Below are positions 44,563-52,101 of a DNA stretch of 64,000 nucleotides, one piece after another. This DNA is from Pseudooceanicola batsensis HTCC2597. GTDB lineage: Bacteria; Pseudomonadota; Alphaproteobacteria; Rhodobacterales; Rhodobacteraceae. A program made the position numbers and the translations under genes. Below the pieces are notes generated by a model. The model was not told the DNA's origin. It was given only the letters and a program-made list of their open reading frames with translations, and made no database searches. The stretch is taken from the NCBI RefSeq assembly GCF_000152725.1, contig NZ_CH724131.1:1705739-1769738 (forward strand), in the 5' to 3' direction. How positions within the stretch are numbered: position 1 is the stretch's first letter; each line of letters opens with the position of its first letter.

Positions 44563-45359
44563 TGGGAGAACTGCGCTTTACCATTCTCGGCTGCGGGTCG
44601 TCGGGCGGCGTGCCCCGGCTCGGCGGACACTGGGGGGCCTGCGATCCGGCCGATCCCCGCAACACCCGCCGCCGCTGCGCCCTGCTGGTCGAACAGGAAC
44701 AGGACAGCGGCATCACCCGCGTGCTGATCGACACCGGGCCGGACATGCGCAGCCAGCTGCTCGACGCGGGCGTCGGCACGCTCGACGCCGTGGTCTATAC
44801 CCATGCCCATGCCGATCACGTCCACGGGCTCGACGACCTGCGGATGATCGTCTTCAACATGCGCCAGCGGCTGACGGTCTGGGCCGATGGCGACACGCAG
44901 ACCGCCCTGCTCGACCGGTTCGCCTATGCCTTCGTCCAGCCCGAGGGCTCGCCCTATCCGCCGATCCTGCGGATGAAGACCATCGACGGCCCCTTCGTCA
45001 TCGACGGCGCCGGCGGTCCGGTGACCTTCACGCCGTTCCGCGTGAACCACGGCTCGATCGACGCGCTCGGCTTCCGCATCCGCGACTTCGCCTATCTCCC
45101 CGACGTGGCGGACATGTCGAACGAGGCATGGGAGGCCGTGCAGGATCTCGACTGCTGGGTGCTCGACTCGCTGCGCCGCGACCCGCACCCGACGCATTCG
45201 CACCTGGAGCAGTCGCTCGACTGGATCGCCCGGGCGGACCCGAGACGCGCGGTGCTGACGAACATGCATATCGACCTCGACTATGCGACCGTCGACGGCG
45301 AGACACCCGCGCACATCCGCCCCGCCCATGACGGGATGCAGATCGTGTACGCCATCTGA
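44562..45359 (+). CDS. MBL-fold metallo-hydrolase (PhnP-like)
   Basis: 265 residues from ATG 44562 (TGATG junction with tatD). The zinc motif is YTHAHADHVHGLDDLR (about 79-94), with additional ligands in VNHGS and NMHIDLDY near the C-terminus. The N-terminus ILGCGSSGGVPRLGGHWGACDP matches the phosphodiesterase group related to PhnP and RNase Z. An insertion of cysteines (GACDP and RRRCALLV) resembles the structural zinc of PhnP. The natural substrate is not known; the tatD-linked position is conserved in alphaproteobacteria. Confidence 0.88.
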   Translation: MGELRFTILGCGSSGGVPRLGGHWGACDPADPRNTRRRCALLVEQEQDSGITRVLIDTGPDMRSQLLDAGVGTLDAVVYTHAHADHVHGLDDLRMIVFNMRQRLTVWADGDTQTALLDRFAYAFVQPEGSPYPPILRMKTIDGPFVIDGAGGPVTFTPFRVNHGSIDALGFRIRDFAYLPDVADMSNEAWEAVQDLDCWVLDSLRRDPHPTHSHLEQSLDWIARADPRRAVLTNMHIDLDYATVDGETPAHIRPAHDGMQIVYAI

Positions 45360-46294
45360 TGGGATCCCTGATCACCGTCATCCTGCCGGTGTTCCTGCTG
45401 ATCGGCGCGGGCTATGCCGCCACGCGCTTTGGCGGCTTTTCCCAGGGCGCCGTCGACGGGCTGATGCGGTTCACGCAGAACTATGCCTTTCCCTGCCTGC
45501 TGTTCAACGCCGTCGCCGGGTTCGACATCGGCGAGCAGTTCCGCGCGCCCCTGCTGCTGAGCTATTATGCCGCCGCGACGATCAGCTACGTCCTCGGCTT
45601 CCTCGCCGCCCTGCTGATCTTCCGGCGCGATCTCGAGGATTGCGTCGCCATCGGCTTCTGCTGCCTCTTCTCGAACACGCTGATGCTGGGCCTTCCGATC
45701 ACCGAACGCGCCTACGGCACCTCGGCGCTCGAGGCGAATTTCGCCATCATCGCGATCCACGCCCCATTCTGCTACACGGTCGGCATCGCATCGATGGAGG
45801 CGGTGCGGGCCCGCGGCGCCGGGCTCAACCCGCTGCGCGTCATGGGCCAGATCGGGCGCCAAATGATCCGCAACCCGCTGGTCATCGCCTTGCTACTGGG
45901 TTTTGCGGTCAACCTCGGGCGGGTCCCGATCCCGGCGCCGGTCATGGACGCGGTGACCATGATGGTGGCGGCCACCGTGCCGGCGGCGCTCTTCGCCGTC
46001 GGCGGCGTGCTGGTGCAGTACCGGATCGAGGGCGACCTGCGCATCGTCCTGGTCATCGCGATGATCACCCTGCTGATCCACCCCGCGCTGGTCTGGGTCT
46101 TCGGCGGACTGGCCGCGCTGGACACCGCCCAGTTCCGCTCGGCCCTCATCACCGCCGCCGTGGCGCCCGGCATCAACACCTACGTCTTCGCCAGCCTCTA
46201 CGACCGGGCCAAGCGCATCGCGGCCTCGTCCGTGCTGCTGACGACCATCGGCTCGATCCTGACGGTCTGGTTCTGGCTCTCGATCCTGCCGTGA
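45359..46294 (+). CDS. AEC-family (auxin efflux carrier-type) transporter
   Basis: 311 residues with ten membrane segments in two halves split by a soluble loop near residues 145-170. The N-terminus VILPVFLLIGAGYAATRFG and the AVAPGINTYVFASLYDRAKR motif are typical. Its ATG overlaps the stop of the MBL gene. Members transport small organic acids such as malonate or malate. The substrate is unknown. Confidence 0.85.
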   Translation: MGSLITVILPVFLLIGAGYAATRFGGFSQGAVDGLMRFTQNYAFPCLLFNAVAGFDIGEQFRAPLLLSYYAAATISYVLGFLAALLIFRRDLEDCVAIGFCCLFSNTLMLGLPITERAYGTSALEANFAIIAIHAPFCYTVGIASMEAVRARGAGLNPLRVMGQIGRQMIRNPLVIALLLGFAVNLGRVPIPAPVMDAVTMMVAATVPAALFAVGGVLVQYRIEGDLRIVLVIAMITLLIHPALVWVFGGLAALDTAQFRSALITAAVAPGINTYVFASLYDRAKRIAASSVLLTTIGSILTVWFWLSILP

Positions 46295-46324
46295 CCTCCG
46301 CGCCTCTGGACACCCATTTCGATC

Positions 46325-46343
46325 TGCGGAATAGTCTTCCGCA
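46325..46343. promoter_or_regulatory. Inverted repeat upstream of enoyl-CoA hydratase
   Basis: TGCGGAA (46325-46331) and TTCCGCA (46337-46343) are perfect inverted arms around five bases, 14 bases before the gene start. The place fits an operator or an RNA hairpin near the ribosome-binding site. No regulator gene is adjacent. Confidence 0.4.
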
Positions 46344-46357
46344 AAATGGAGGATAGT

Positions 46358-47152
46358 ATGACCGATGATCTGCTGATCGAACGCAAGGGCGGGATCCTCG
46401 TCCTGACGCTGAACCGTCCGGACCGGCGCAACGCCATGAGCCGGCCCATGATCTTCGGCCTGCACGATGAGCTGGAGAAGGCCGCCGAGGACCCCGAGGT
46501 GCGCGCCGTGATCCTGACCGGGGCGGGCGGCGCCTTCTGCGCCGGCGGCGACGTCAAGGCGATGAACGAGGGGTCCGGCCGCGACCAGAGTTTTTACGAA
46601 CAGCGCCGCAACCTGCGGCACCGCATGGACTGCAGCCGTCTGCTGCACGAGATGCCGAAACCGACCATCGCCGCCATCGAGGGCGCGGCCGCGGGCGCAG
46701 GGCTGTCGCTGGCGCTCGCCTGCGATTTCCGCATCGCAAGCGACACCGCCAAGCTGACCACGGCCTTCGCCAAGGTCGCCCTCTCGGGGGATTTCGGAGG
46801 CACCTATTTCCTGACCCAGATCCTCGGGACCGCCAAGGCGAAGGAGCTCTACCTCTTCTCGCCCGTGATCTCGGGGAAGGAGGCCGAACGCATCGGCCTG
46901 GTGACCCGCGCGGTCGACGCGGGCGCGGCCCTGGACGAGGCTCTGACCTTCGCCGCACCGCTGGCCGAGGGCGCGCCGCTGGCCCTGGGCCGGATGAAAC
47001 AGAACCTCAACCTCGCGGCGGGCGGCGGATCGCTCGTCGAGGTGATGGATCTCGAGGCCGACAATCACACCTGCAGCACCGACACGAAGGATCACCGCGA
47101 GGCGGCGGCGGCCTTCGTCGAAAAGCGCAAGCCGGCCTTCCGCGGTTCCTGA
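46358..47152 (+). CDS. Enoyl-CoA hydratase/isomerase family protein (second copy)
   Basis: 264 residues from ATG 46358 with GGAGGA upstream. The crotonase motifs LTLNRPDRRNAMSRPM, FCAGGDVKAMNEG and AAIEGAAAGAGLSLALACDFRIA (shown in part) are complete. The position of the catalytic Glu pair reads KVALSGDFGGTYFL, with Asp where the first or second Glu is usual, so strict hydratase activity is not certain. It is preceded by an inverted repeat and stands alone after the AEC gene. It is not close to the 34485 hydratase in sequence by eye. Confidence 0.85.
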   Translation: MTDDLLIERKGGILVLTLNRPDRRNAMSRPMIFGLHDELEKAAEDPEVRAVILTGAGGAFCAGGDVKAMNEGSGRDQSFYEQRRNLRHRMDCSRLLHEMPKPTIAAIEGAAAGAGLSLALACDFRIASDTAKLTTAFAKVALSGDFGGTYFLTQILGTAKAKELYLFSPVISGKEAERIGLVTRAVDAGAALDEALTFAAPLAEGAPLALGRMKQNLNLAAGGGSLVEVMDLEADNHTCSTDTKDHREAAAAFVEKRKPAFRGS

Positions 47153-47416
47153 TCCATCCGGCCCGGGCGAGCACGCGCCCCCGCCCCTGTGGAAGAGGCG
47201 CGGCCCATCCGGTGCGGGAGCCTGCGCCCGCCGCGCATTGTTGCCCCGGGCAGCGCACCTCGGCCCGCGGGACTGTGCCGGCGGCAGGGGTCCCCCCGAG
47301 GTCCGGTCCGGCCGCAAGGCCGGCCCTGCCCGCCGGTGAGTTCGTGATGGACGGGATCGCCGGACCTCTCGCAAGCGGGTATTCCCCTTCTCGCGGCGGG
47401 GCGCTAGAAACGGCGC

Positions 47417-47779
47417 ATGGATGACTTCAGCCCCGGCACACATCTTCTGGTCGACCATCGCGGCGGCGCGGGCATGACCGATCCGGACGTGCTGGAACAG
47501 GCCATGCGCGGCGCCGCCGAGGCGGCCGAGGCCACGGTCCTGTCCGCCCATTTCCACCAGTTCCCGGACAGCGCCGGCGTGACCGGCGTGCTGCTGCTGG
47601 CCGAGAGCCATATCTCCGTCCACACCTGGCCGGAACACGACTACGCCGCCTTCGACATCTTCGTCTGCGGCGAAGGCCAGGGCAAGAAGGCCGCGGACTT
47701 CCTCGCGCGCGCGCTACTGCCCGACTGGACCCAGATCCGGGCGGTTCAGCGGAACCATTTCTCCCACGCACCGACGTAA
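47417..47779 (+). CDS. speD: S-adenosylmethionine decarboxylase proenzyme
   Basis: 120 residues, the short (SpeH-type) prokaryotic form. The self-cleavage site is ES in LAESHISVHTWPEHDYAAFD (Glu63-Ser64, Ser64 becomes pyruvoyl), with His69 and Cys84 (FVCGEG) as processing and catalytic residues. It produces decarboxylated AdoMet, the aminopropyl donor for the synthase encoded on the opposite strand. The two coding regions overlap tail to tail by 34 bases, so pairing of the 3' mRNA ends is unavoidable. The 264 bases upstream hold no gene. Confidence 0.93.
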   Translation: MDDFSPGTHLLVDHRGGAGMTDPDVLEQAMRGAAEAAEATVLSAHFHQFPDSAGVTGVLLLAESHISVHTWPEHDYAAFDIFVCGEGQGKKAADFLARALLPDWTQIRAVQRNHFSHAPT

Positions 47780-49284
47780 AATCCCAGCAGCGCGTGATCG
47801 CGGATCGAATTGACGCGGGCCGCGATGCGGTCGGTGTCGCCGTCGAAACTTTGCGCCGCCGCCCATGTGCCGCGCGTGAGGAAACCCAGCCCCTCGGGCA
47901 GAGGCAGTGGACGCGGCGCCGGGTCCTCGACGGTGGCGAGGACGAACCCCCAATCGCCGAACGAGGGCACCAGCGCGTGATAGGGGATCACGTTGAGCCC
48001 CGCGCCCGGAGCATAGGGGTTGCGGGTCGCCTCCCACGTCTCGACGATGGACCAGAAGGCCTGGCGGGCGTAGAAGGGCGACCCCGCCTGCGTGACGACA
48101 GCCCCGCCGGCGGCCAGGCGATCGACGAGCATGGCGTAGAACTCGCGGCTGTAGAGCTTGGAGAGGGCCAGGGTCTTGGGATCCGGCAGGTCCAGGATGA
48201 TGACATCATACGCCTCTTCCGTGTCCTCGACGAACCGCCACGCGTCAAAGTTGACAGCTGTCAACCTTGGGTCGTCGTAGCTGTGGCCGTTCAGCGCGGC
48301 GAGATCGGGATGGGACGAAAAGATCTCGGTCACGCGGGGATCGAGATCGACGAGCGTGACCGCCTCGACCGGGTGGCGCAGCACCTCGCGCAGGGCCATG
48401 CCGTCGCCGCCGCCCAGGATCAGCACGCGTTTCGGGGCAGGCACGAGCCCCATGGCGGGATGCACCAGCGCCTCGTGATAGCGGTACTCGTCGTAGCTGT
48501 CGAACTGGATCGAGTGATCGAGGAACAGGCGGATCCGGTCGCGGAACCGGGTCACGGTGATGTGCTGATAGGCCGTGTCCTCGGACAGGATCACGTCGTC
48601 CTCGTATAGCTGCGCCTCGGTGAGCGAGACGATCCGCTCCGCCTGCCAGAGCCCGAGGCCCGTCGCCACGGCCGCCACCGCCCAGACCGCCAGCGGCGCG
48701 AGCGACAGGTCCCGGCGGAAGATCCACAGCGAGAGGGCCGCCACCGCGAGATTCAGCGCTCCGAAGGCGAGCGAGGCGGACATCAGGCCGAGATGCGGGA
48801 TGATCAGGACCGGAAAGGCGAGCGAGGCCGCCAGCGCCCCGAGATAATCGAAGCTGAGCACGTTCTCGAACCGGAACTCGGGCGCGCCGATCCCGTGCAA
48901 CGTGCGGGCGATCAACGGAATCTCCATACCCGACAGGATCCCGACGGCGATCAGCAGGCTGTAGAGCGGCACCGCCACCTCGCCCGTCCAGGCGTAGAGG
49001 CCGAAGACCACCGGCGCGAGGAAACCGCCGGCGATGCCCAGCAGGATCTGCGCCCAGACGAAGCCGGGCAGCGGGTCGCGGACATAGCGCGACACCCAGG
49101 CGCCCAGCCCCATCGAGGCGAGGAAGATGCCGATGACGAACGAGAACTGCCGCACCGAATCCCCCAGCAGGTAGCTGGAGAGGGTCGCGGCGATGAGTTC
49201 GTAGATCAGTCCGGCCACCGCGACGAGGAAGGTCGCGGTCAGCAGCCAGACCTCGCGCGGCTGCACGCGCGGGCGGGATGTCAT
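47746..49284 (-). CDS. Membrane-embedded polyamine aminopropyltransferase (spermidine synthase-like)
   Basis: 512 residues. Residues about 1-215 contain six or seven hydrophobic segments. Residues about 235-500 are a spermidine synthase domain: YQHITVTRF, FLDHSIQFDSYDEYRYHEAL, the AdoMet loop VLILGGGDGMALREVL and DVIILDLPDPKTLALSKLYS with the catalytic Asp region. It uses decarboxylated AdoMet, made by the adjacent SpeD, on an amine acceptor at the membrane. Such fused forms occur in DUF350/DUF4178 gene sets and probably serve envelope or stress functions rather than bulk spermidine synthesis (inference). DUF350 lies 4 bases upstream. Confidence 0.9.
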   Translation of the reverse strand: MTSRPRVQPREVWLLTATFLVAVAGLIYELIAATLSSYLLGDSVRQFSFVIGIFLASMGLGAWVSRYVRDPLPGFVWAQILLGIAGGFLAPVVFGLYAWTGEVAVPLYSLLIAVGILSGMEIPLIARTLHGIGAPEFRFENVLSFDYLGALAASLAFPVLIIPHLGLMSASLAFGALNLAVAALSLWIFRRDLSLAPLAVWAVAAVATGLGLWQAERIVSLTEAQLYEDDVILSEDTAYQHITVTRFRDRIRLFLDHSIQFDSYDEYRYHEALVHPAMGLVPAPKRVLILGGGDGMALREVLRHPVEAVTLVDLDPRVTEIFSSHPDLAALNGHSYDDPRLTAVNFDAWRFVEDTEEAYDVIILDLPDPKTLALSKLYSREFYAMLVDRLAAGGAVVTQAGSPFYARQAFWSIVETWEATRNPYAPGAGLNVIPYHALVPSFGDWGFVLATVEDPAPRPLPLPEGLGFLTRGTWAAAQSFDGDTDRIAARVNSIRDHALLGFYVGAWEKWFR

Positions 49285-49288
49285 GGGG

Positions 49289-49507
49289 TCAGGACAGGAT
49301 CACGGCGGCGATGATGATCGCCATGCCGACGAAGACCGCGCCCATCAGGATGGCGAGGGCCATGTTCTGGTCCTCTTCGATCTCCTTCACCACCGGAAAG
49401 GGAGCGAGCCAGGTGATGACGAACCAGACCACCCCCATCAGGACCAGGCCGAGGACGGAATAGAAGACGGTCGAGAGGACCTCGGCCAGAATGATCGCTT
49501 CGAACAT
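49289..49507 (-). CDS. DUF350-family membrane protein
   Basis: 72 residues from ATG 49507, with AAGGA seven bases upstream; ATG 49513 is too near that site. Two transmembrane helices (about 10-32 and 47-70) flank a conserved acidic loop KEIEEDQNMALA, the DUF350 hallmark. The function is unknown; the family recurs with spermidine synthase, AdoMetDC and DUF4178 genes. It lies between the aminopropyltransferase (4 bases) and the 54-residue gene on the same strand. Confidence 0.88.
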   Translation of the reverse strand: MFEAIILAEVLSTVFYSVLGLVLMGVVWFVITWLAPFPVVKEIEEDQNMALAILMGAVFVGMAIIIAAVILS

Positions 49508-49519
49508 AGGCATTCCTTT

Positions 49520-49684
49520 CTACTTGATGCGCCCGCCGGTGCCGATGACCCGCCCGGCCGAGCCGGCCCGCACCGAACGGTCGAGATCGGTGCTGTCCCT
49601 GCCGATCCCGTAATAGCCGAGCCACGCCGTCCCCGCGATGGCCGAGAGGCCGATTGCCAGAAAGAGGATCCTGAGCACCATCAT
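49520..49684 (-). CDS. 54-residue single-helix membrane protein in the DUF350/DUF4178 set
   Basis: An intact short gene, ATG 49684 (second ATG 49681) to TAG 49520-49522. AGGGGGCGG precedes the start, and it fills the exact gap between the DUF4178 stop and the DUF350 gene with about 12 bases on either side. The product has one N-terminal hydrophobic helix (VLRILFLAIGLSAIAGTAWL) and a polar tail rich in Arg and Gly (GSAGRVIGTGGRIK). Codon use resembles its neighbours (almost all GC-ending). I do not recognise a family. Confidence 0.6.
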   Translation of the reverse strand: MMVLRILFLAIGLSAIAGTAWLGYYGIGRDSTDLDRSVRAGSAGRVIGTGGRIK

Positions 49685-49696
49685 GATCGCCGCCCC

Positions 49697-50989
49697 CTAG
49701 TCATCCTCATCCGTCCAGTCGCTGCCGCTCCAGCGCCGCTTGTGGGCCAGAAGCGCACGCAGCAGGAAGAGGCCCGGGATCAGCCCGAAGACGAACGCCA
49801 GGAGAAAGAGCCACAGGCCCGACGACTGGCTTTCGACGACGCGGACCGAGAGCGCGCTGGCCGCCGCGCCGCCGCGCTGCCAGGTGCCGCTTTCCGGCAT
49901 GTCGAGCGAAAGGGTGTAGCGGCCGGGCATCGGCGGGTGGAAACGCAGGGTCGAAACGGTCGAGCCTTCGGTCCAGCGCCCGTCGGCGTCACGGCCATGG
50001 TAGAACCCGATCTCACGCCCCGCCTCGAAGACGGGCCGGTCCTCGGGGTCGGTCAGGGCGACGTCGACATAGGCCCAGGAGTTCGAGACATCCGCCTGCA
50101 GCCGGATCGTGGCAAGCCGGTCGGTATCTGTCAGATCGAAGGCGATGTCGACCGGCAGCGAGGCGACGGGGATCTCGGGCGCCGAGGCGACGGCACGGCC
50201 GCGCATCGAGGACAGGCCCAGTCCGGCGATCACCGCCAGCACCGCGAGGCCGACCGCGGCCAGCGTATAGAACCGGGGAAGGCGTCGTCCTGGATAGGGC
50301 ATCAGCGGGTGATTGCGGCTGGCCCGCGCCGGCGCGACGGCCCCGAAGGCGGCGTAGGTCGCGGGCGGAAGCCAGGTCGAGATTTCCACCTCGCGCTCGG
50401 TCGTGCTGTGTTCGAACGTCAGCATCGCGTCCCGCCCCAGGATCGAGACGGCCGTCGCGCGGTCGCCCACCTTCGGCTCCCAGTTGAACTCCCCCTCGGC
50501 GAAGGTGATGCGCGCGGTGCTGGTCTCGTAATAGCGGTAGGTGCCGCTTCCGGTCCGAACGACGGGGCGGCTTTCGGCCCGTTCGACGGTGGCGGACGTG
50601 AGAAAGGCGGGTCGGGTCGGTTTCCTATAGCGGCGCGAGAAGATCAGGTGCCCCTCCTCGACCGTCAGCCAGGCATAGCCATGGGTGGGCGAAAAGACCT
50701 GGTGATCCACCCAGGTCCAGACGCTGCCCTGCCAGATTTCCTCCCACGCCAGGATCCCGATGACGGTGAAGGCCACGCCGTCGATCTCGCCCGCCATGCC
50801 GAGGGCGAGGGGCGTCTCGGGCCGCTGAAGACCGCTGTACCTCGCGATGACCGCGTAATCCTGGTTGGCATCGAGCGCGGCGCCGCAATAGCCGCAGACA
50901 TGGGTGCTGACGCGGCCGCCGCCGAGAATGTCGAGCCCCGCCCCGCAGGAGGTGCAGTTGACGGCGGTGATCCCCTGCGCCCGGGTCAT
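49697..50989 (-). CDS. DUF4178 protein with N-terminal zinc ribbon and C-terminal membrane helices
   Basis: 430 residues from ATG 50989, overlapping the preceding stop by 4 bases. Residues about 10-40 are a zinc ribbon (NCTSCGAGL and HVCGYCGAAL). A DUF4178-like beta domain follows (about 60-200, with WTWVDHQVFSPTHGYAWLTV). After a transmembrane helix near 240-258 comes a periplasmic beta-sandwich (about 275-385) and a final helix (SSGLWLFLLAFVFGLIPGLFLL, in part). The domain order suggests a sensor that spans the membrane. Function unknown. Confidence 0.75.
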   Translation of the reverse strand: MTRAQGITAVNCTSCGAGLDILGGGRVSTHVCGYCGAALDANQDYAVIARYSGLQRPETPLALGMAGEIDGVAFTVIGILAWEEIWQGSVWTWVDHQVFSPTHGYAWLTVEEGHLIFSRRYRKPTRPAFLTSATVERAESRPVVRTGSGTYRYYETSTARITFAEGEFNWEPKVGDRATAVSILGRDAMLTFEHSTTEREVEISTWLPPATYAAFGAVAPARASRNHPLMPYPGRRLPRFYTLAAVGLAVLAVIAGLGLSSMRGRAVASAPEIPVASLPVDIAFDLTDTDRLATIRLQADVSNSWAYVDVALTDPEDRPVFEAGREIGFYHGRDADGRWTEGSTVSTLRFHPPMPGRYTLSLDMPESGTWQRGGAAASALSVRVVESQSSGLWLFLLAFVFGLIPGLFLLRALLAHKRRWSGSDWTDEDD

Positions 50990-51597
50990 GCCGCGCGCTC
51001 CGTCCGGACCTCGAACGGGTCGATCCATTCGCCCTCGAACCACAGGGCGCTGCCGTCCTGGAATTCTCCCGACAGGAGCGCGCCACCCTGCGAGAGCGCG
51101 TTGATGAAACGATAGGTCTCGCCGACCGAGAGGGCCTCGTCGAATTCGCCGCGCAGGGCGATGCACTCGGCCAGGTCGATCTCGGTCACGCGGTAGTCGT
51201 CGCCGCGGAACCGGAAGCCGTCACCGAGGCGCAGCGCCATGCCGCCGCCCGGCCCCGCCTCGCCCCGCAGCCGGCGCTGCACGGCCACGTCCCCCTCGTC
51301 GATGGAGAGCCAGGCCGGGTGACCTTCTGCATCGAGGGCCCAGAATTCGTCCCACCAGCCGCGGCCATAGCTGAACCGCGCATGGCCGAGGATGTCGAAG
51401 ACGCCCGCCGGACAGTGCACCCGGTCGCCGATGCCGAAGAGCAGCGGCGCTTCGTGCATCACGCCGGCCTGCCCTGCAGCCTTCACCACCTCGTCCTCGA
51501 TCAGCAGGGTCGTCCCGCAGGAGGGACAGGTGAGCATCCGCACCCCGGACCGCGTCTCGACGCGGTCTCCGCAGTTGGGGCAGGACATCTGGACCAT
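50986..51597 (-). CDS. DUF4178 protein with N-terminal zinc ribbon
   Basis: 203 residues. A zinc ribbon opens it (MSCPNCGDRVETRSG, then LTCPSCGTTLL, four cysteines), and residues about 55-195 form one DUF4178 domain (GRGWWDEFWALDAEGHPAWLSID and GFRFRGDDYRVTEIDLAECI, each shown in part or at limit). It is first of the five-gene minus-strand set ending in the aminopropyltransferase. No membrane segment is seen, so it is likely cytosolic. Function unknown; it probably works with the larger DUF4178 protein. Confidence 0.82.
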   Translation of the reverse strand: MVQMSCPNCGDRVETRSGVRMLTCPSCGTTLLIEDEVVKAAGQAGVMHEAPLLFGIGDRVHCPAGVFDILGHARFSYGRGWWDEFWALDAEGHPAWLSIDEGDVAVQRRLRGEAGPGGGMALRLGDGFRFRGDDYRVTEIDLAECIALRGEFDEALSVGETYRFINALSQGGALLSGEFQDGSALWFEGEWIDPFEVRTERAA

Positions 51598-52097
51598 GTA
51601 ACGCGGAGCCTTCGTGACGGATGTTCGGTCGGGAACGGCCCCAGCTTGCCGCGTCGGCGGGGCGGGCGCAACCGGCGACGCCCCACGCTTGTCAGGGACC
51701 GGCTTTCAACTTACCAATTCGGTGAACCGGCGCTGCCGGTGCGCTGCGGCACGAGGCGGGCCATGCACTTCACCATCACCCATCTGCGCGGTCCCGACGC
51801 CCCGAAAAGCGGGTCGGTCGCGGTCGGCCGGCGCCTGGGCGACACCGAGAGCCCGGTGTTGCACGACCCGCCGCGCCGGATGGGTTCCCGCGCGGCGCGG
51901 CGCGATCACGCCAAAGGCCCCGCGCGCTCTCCGGCGGTGCCGAACCCCGTGGACCGGTATGACGAGACCCCCTGCCCCTTCGGCATCAACCTCGCTTGCA
52001 CGCGGAACGCCCGGGGGCGGCCGATGCCGCGCAGCGCGGTGAACGACGAGGCGGCCGAGCGGGTGCCGCCCGCAAGGCTCGCCACGCCGAGGTCGCC
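51598..52097. other. Intergenic region between DUF4178 genes and the sulfotransferase fusion
   Basis: 500 bases that hold the minus-strand promoter of the DUF4178 set and possibly a small plus-strand gene (51763-52101). No palindrome or terminator stood out. Confidence 0.4.
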
Positions 52098-52101
52098 GTG
52101 A
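51763..52101 (+). CDS. Possible 112-residue hypothetical protein
   Basis: ATG 51763 has GAGG about five bases upstream, and the TGA overlaps the GTG start of the next gene (GTGA), as coupled genes do. Codon third positions are mostly G or C, as in the neighbours. The product is Arg/Pro-rich and shows no motif, signal or membrane segment. It may equally be a chance frame in GC-rich DNA. Confidence 0.3.
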   Translation: MHFTITHLRGPDAPKSGSVAVGRRLGDTESPVLHDPPRRMGSRAARRDHAKGPARSPAVPNPVDRYDETPCPFGINLACTRNARGRPMPRSAVNDEAAERVPPARLATPRSP

